From Megascapheus bottae (lineage: Eukaryota > Chordata > Mammalia > Rodentia > Geomyidae), in assembly GCA_024803745.1 (NCBI GenBank), contig JANJXV010000043.1:149001-213000 (forward strand): a stretch of DNA of 64,000 nucleotides, read 5' to 3'. Below the pieces are notes generated by a model that saw nothing but the letters and a program-made list of their open reading frames with translations, had not been told where the DNA came from and ran no database searches. Position 1 is the stretch's first letter. Every line of letters starts with the position of its first letter. Of the stretch, positions 59,296 to 64,000 are shown piece after piece. A program made the position numbers and the translations under genes.

Positions 59296-61613
59296 TAAAA
59301 TGTCTAAAGCCATTCCCTCTAAAATCAGGAACGAGACAAGGATGCTCACTCTCTCCACTACTCTTTAACATAGTACTAGAATTCGTAGCCAGTACAATAA
59401 GGCAAGAAGCAAGCATAAATGGGATCCAAGTAGGGAAAGAGGAAATAAAACTATCCCTCTTTGCAGATGACATGATTCTGTATTTAAAGAATCCTATAGA
59501 CTCTACTCCCAAGCTCCTTGAGCTGATTCAAAACTTTGGAAGAGTAGCAGGCTATAAAATCAACCCTCAAAAATCAACTGCCTTCCTTTACGCCAACAGT
59601 GAGAGGAATGAGGCAATAATCAGGAAAGTCACTCCTTTTACAATAGCCTTAAAGAAAATAAAGTACCTAGGAATCAGCTTAACTAAGAATGTAAAGGAAC
59701 TTTTTGATGAAAACTTTAAAACCCTAAAAAAGGAAATTAAAGCAGAACTAAGGAAATGGGAAAACCTCCCATGCTCCTGGATTGGAAGAATCAACATTGT
59801 GAAAATGACAATCTTGCCAAGGGCTATCTACAAATTCAATGCAATACCCATCAATATCCCAATGGCATTCTTTAAAGAAACAGAAGAGGCAATCCAAAAT
59901 TTCATATGGAATAATAAAAGACCCCATATAGCAAAAACACTTCTTAGCAGAAAGAACAGCGCTGGAGGAATTTCAATTCCAAACTCTATTACAGAGCAAT
60001 AATTCTCAAAACAGCTTCGTACTGGCACAAGAACAGGCCTGAAGAACAATGGAATAGAACTGAGGACCCAGATATTAAACCACAGACCTATGGCCACCTA
60101 ATCTTTGACAAGGGAGCCAAAAAAATAGAATGGAAGAAAGACAGCCTCTTCAACAAGTTGTGCTGACAGAACTGGTTAAGCACCTGCAGAAATCTCGTTG
60201 GATCCTTCTTTGTCACCTTGCACTAGAATTAACTCCAAATGGATCAAAGACCTGGAGGTAAAAGCTGACACACTGAAAACTTTACAGGAAGGAATAGGAG
60301 ATACCCTTGGCCTCCTTGGCACAGGTCGAAACTTTCTTAATAAGGACCAAGAATCACAACAAATCAGAGAAAGGCTGGATAAGTGGGACTGCATTAAACT
60401 GCGGAGCTTTTGTATGGCAAAGGACTTAGCTAGTAAATTAATTAGGAAGCCTACAGAGTGGGAGAAGATCTTCATCAACCAAACAACGGACAGAAGCCTC
60501 ATATCTAAAATATATCAACAACTCAAAAAATGGAATCACTCCAAAACTAACCTCCAAAGTAACAACCATCCCATTAAAAAATGGGCCAAAGACTTAAAGA
60601 GAGTCTTCTCTGAAGAAGAAACAGCAATGGCCTATGGACACATGAAGAAATGCTCAACATCTCTGGTCATAAAAGAAATGCAAATCAAAACAACTCTAAG
60701 ATTCCACCTCACTCCAGTTAGAATGGCCAGGATCAGGAAAACGAATAATAACAGATGCTGGAGGGGATGTGGCCAGGAGGGATCACTACTACACTGTTGA
60801 TGGGAGTTCAAACTCGTTCAACCACTATGGAAAGCAGTGTGGTAGTGCCTTAAAAGGCTTAACATAGAACTCCCCTATGACCCAGCAATTCCACTACTTG
60901 GCATTTACCCAATCATCCAGAAACAAGGGCATACTAAATCCACTAGCACAACAATGCTCATTGCAGCACTATTTACCATTGCATAGATATGGAACCAACC
61001 TAGATGTCCCTCAGTGGATGAGTGGATCAACAAGTTGTGGTCTTTGTACACAATGGAATTCCATGCTGCTCTCAGAAAGAATGACATGGCCCCATTTGTT
61101 AGGAAATGGAAAGACTTAGAAAAAATCATATTAAGTGAAGTAAGCCAGACTCAAAGGAACTTAGGCTCAATGGTTTCCCTCATTTGTCATAATCAGTAGA
61201 AACCTTGGGCTCTACCAGCAGAAATCTGCAGTAGAGCAAAATCTTGATACATATGGCCATATAGTATGAAGCTAATTGAAAGGACCTCTGGGATATTGAA
61301 ACAAAAGCCATATAATGAACGATGGTTTTCCTTAATGTATTATGTTGTATCTCATCTTTGATGTCCCTTGGTTATCTCATATTGTTACAGTATCTCACTT
61401 TGTTATCTGATATATTAAATTTAGTTGTACTTGGTTATTTGAAATTTGATAGGGAAGGGGGAAAACCAAGGCGGTGAGGGGGTTGGGGGGATTGTAATGG
61501 GTACCAAGACATGTGATAGGGTATCAATGTATGTGAATTAATGCACCTTCTATCTGGCAAATAAAATGTATCCCTTTTACTAATTACAATGAAATTTTTT
61601 TTAAAAAGTCTAA
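59296..61613 (+). mobile_element. 5'-truncated L1, plus strand, about 2.3 kb
   Basis: It begins inside the RT domain just before the PLKSG...RQGC region and runs through the ORF2 stop (61197-61199) and the 3' UTR, with G-rich tract about 61471-61490, to about 61601. The probable target duplication is TAAAATGTCTAA (59296-59307) and TAAAAAGTCTAA (61602-61613), with one mismatch. Confidence 0.9.
59308..61199 (+). pseudogene. ORF2: L1 ORF2 RT-to-C-terminus fragment, broken
   Basis: FADD is at 59460-59471. The open piece 59472-60002 covers the region after the RT active site ([18 protein letters not shown], ending SITEQ). A 7-bp deletion near 59984 shifts the frame. 60198-60800 resumes ([36 protein letters not shown]...HC) and ends at a Trp-to-stop inside the Cys-rich motif. 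61014-61199 gives the C-terminal end. The three pieces lie in the same reading register, so the losses between them cancel or are stops. Confidence 0.9.
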
Positions 61614-62619
61614 TAATTTATCACTCAAAAAATAAAATTTAACAGTAAAATTTTACCTGTCACCTGTGGCACACTTTTATATGGTAAAAGACTTAAAAGT
61701 AAATCAAAATACATAAAAATATCAGCACGTGCCTAACACATAAATAATATACTTATTATTGTTTACAATAAACATATTATTCAACTGGCTAGTATATGTT
61801 TGACACTGATTGCATTCACTGATTGATTTTGTCATCAAGTGTGCTGGGACATATGAACCTTTAAATGAACGTAATTAATAAAGCGCATTCATGAACACTC
61901 ATCGCAAACAACCATATATAATTATGTCCTTAAGAATTAAAAGCCTTAATCTCATCATTATTTCTTGAGAGTAATATGTAAGAATTTGTTTAATAAACTC
62001 TAAATACTTATTATGCCATCTACTTCTCTCTGGATTCAATTCTCGATAACTCACTGTAAGTGAACATCATTAACGCTAATGGTCATTGCTGAAAATATAT
62101 GTGACTGTTCTTAATATCTTGGCTATCATCATTGGCATATTATACAATTCCTCCCCCAGGATTTAGGGGTTTGATTTTGTTTTGGCAAAATGGAGAAGTA
62201 TTTAGCATAATCTGATTATAGCTCATACTTGAAATAATGAAGATCTCCTTATTTTCCAAAGTTCCATGCTATACTATATACATAGCACAGTTATGAAAAA
62301 ATTAAAACATAAAAATATCTAAGTACACCATTTACTAAGGTGGAAATTAATGAATATTCCTATTTTGAAAAATGAACAATAATCTCTGTCTATAGCCTAC
62401 TTCCTGAAAACATGAAAAAGTGCAATTCACAAAATCTATGTACCAAACTTAAAATCAGTTACTTTAACCTAGATGGCAAAGGAGTACTTCATTTTTTTCT
62501 GTATTATTACAAGATACATTTTACTTGCTTAACTTTGATTAAATATAAAAAGAATACCGCTCAGTGCCCCAATTTCAAGATAAGAAGCCTTTAGTGTCTA
62601 CTTATCATATTTGGGGAAG
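61614..62619. other. Unassigned AT-rich sequence
   Basis: No gene or repeat is recognised in 1 kb. Confidence 0.45.
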
Positions 62620-62780
62620 TTAGGTATTCTAATTCTTACAACACTTAAAGACAAACAACAGTATCTTCATTTTTCAGACTGAGAAAAACAAAAGCAGATC
62701 CAGAACCGGTCTCAACTACCATTCCCTAAGCCATATAGCAGACACTAAGTAGACCCTGTCTGACTCTAAAGCATGATTAC
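62620..62780 (+). mobile_element. MIR fragment (probable)
   Basis: aattcttacaacacttaaag, tatcttcatttttcagactg, agaaaaacaaaagcagatcc and ccctgtctgactctaaagc fit the MIR 3' half. Confidence 0.45.
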
Positions 62781-63004
62781 ACAATATTCCTTCAATAAGC
62801 CTATCTTGGTATGTTCACAGAATAATCTCACAACTGCAAATATCAAAGGACTAAGTAATATATGGCCTTGTACTTTAATGAGACACTATATCTTTTTTAT
62901 GTTTCTTTTTAATTCTAAAGGTGATATCCAAAGGGATTATTAATTATACAAGTTACTTCAAACATAGTGTCAAACATAGTGTCTAGTGAGTATCATTGCT
63001 GAAT

Positions 63005-63475
63005 TAGGTCTCCCTTTGTTCTACCATTTTTGTGATTTTCCTTCTTCTCCCCTAATCACTTACAAGACAAAGGGTAGAGAAATCAAAAACAGAGACAAAA
63101 GGGAAAAATCAGAAGAAAAAAACAACCACAAACAATACAATAAAAAGAAAACCTCTTGTTTTCATTTCTTGGAGTTCAATTCCATAAGCAGCAACGTTTT
63201 CTATGATCATATGCACATAATTACTGAGCCGTTGTGATCCTCTCCTAAGAATATCCTCCTTTAGTCTCCCTGTGTGAATGCTTTAGAGTCCTGACCAAAG
63301 TATAATATTTTGTCTTTTACTATTCATAAAGTTTACATGTAGATTTATAGGCACATTCTAATTATTACAAGTGAGGAAAATCATGCACCCTATGTTTCTT
63401 TTGGACTGGCTTGCTTCATTTAATATAATTTTTTCCAAGTCTTTCTATTTCCATATGAATAGGGCAATGAGACAC
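63005..63475 (-). mobile_element. Old L1 3' region
   Basis: It matches the older-type L1 tail at 15900-16230 in order: aaaacctcttgttttcattt, cttggagttcaattccataa, attattacaagtgaggaaaa, ttcatttaatataatttttt and ccaagtctttctatttcc. It ends near 63475 at an ORF2 C-terminal position. Confidence 0.7.
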
Positions 63476-64000
63476 TACCTCTTGAAAAAGTGGTGAGACC
63501 TAATAAACTGACATGCATATAATACTGGGTGACTAGGTCAAAGTGGACAGTCACAACATTCCCTTCACCATTAATCTGTGGGCACTCAGCAGCATTGCTT
63601 GGATGAATGACATCAGTCCCTAGTGAAATATAAATGTATCATTGCCTCCTAGTATTAAAATGTATTTTCCGGGACTGTGTGAAGGTACTTTCATCTATTT
63701 CATGCAAAGAATAAGCCATGAAACATTTTTCTTCATTTAGTGCACATATACCATTGTAAGCTCTAAGCTGTATTATTCCCTTTGTCACTAAGAGAAAACC
63801 TATAAACTGTCGTGTTAGGAAAAGTGTTTTGCAGGTCGTCATACAACAAAAGAGATCACTGGCAAATTTGGCAGTTAATTGTCTCTGATTCCCAGAAGAA
63901 GCCACATGCTGACAATGATACAAATTGCCTTAGAAAACTACTTCTAAATAGAAGATATCAGACCAGAACATAAACCCAAATGAAGTGGATAACTTTACAT
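63476..64000. other. Unassigned sequence to window end
   Basis: No gene is recognised. The 63639-63923 minus-strand frame (94 codons) has no motif. Confidence 0.4.

Overview
This window is mammalian nuclear DNA, almost certainly from a rodent. It holds no host gene or exon that I can recognise. The content is AT-rich intergenic or intronic sequence filled with LINE-1 (L1) retrotransposons, dimeric SINEs, ancient MIR copies and microsatellites. The most abundant young SINE has an ID-like tRNA-derived head joined to a second tRNA-like unit. That matches the IDL-Geo type known from Geomyoidea (kangaroo rats, pocket mice, pocket gophers). A second family joins a B1 (7SL-derived) unit to the same kind of right-hand unit. 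The lineage assignment is an inference from SINE type, not from any gene.

Layout: 1-3952 is the 5' half of a minus-strand L1 (GC-rich 5' UTR, broken ORF1, and an ORF2 endonuclease frame that is fully open to the window edge). 4120-4464 is an L1 3'-UTR stub. 4475-7825 is unrecognised. 7826-9760 holds two SINEs and a truncated L1 inserted at the head of one of them. 9973-11766 is a lone L1 5' UTR with no ORFs behind it. 15235-17300 is an old L1 interrupted by a later L1. 17300-34270 is a mixture of SINEs, MIRs, microsatellites, a probable retrocopy inside a SINE, and an unexplained tiled set of open frames (25711-26651). 35307-42640 is a complete-length minus-strand L1 of about 7.3 kb with decayed ORFs. 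44332-45812 is a cluster in which one target sequence is present three times and the L1 carries a twin-priming inversion. 47141-54422 is long and repeat-poor. 57372-61601 contains three plus-strand truncated L1s, and 63005-63475 an old L1 tail.

The L1s share one architecture: a YY1-like site at the extreme 5' end, a CpG-rich 5' UTR with two and a bit tandem ~105-bp units, ORF1 (coiled coil then RNA-binding region, about 398 codons), a 48-nt spacer, ORF2 (endonuclease, reverse transcriptase with FADD, Cys-rich C terminus, about 1,280 codons), and a short 3' UTR with a G-rich tract and AATAAA. Every ORF1 and ORF2 seen in full is broken. The only intact coding stretch is the endonuclease part of ORF2 at 1-879. 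The SINEs have no coding capacity and would depend on L1 proteins. Their target duplications with A-rich tails fit that.
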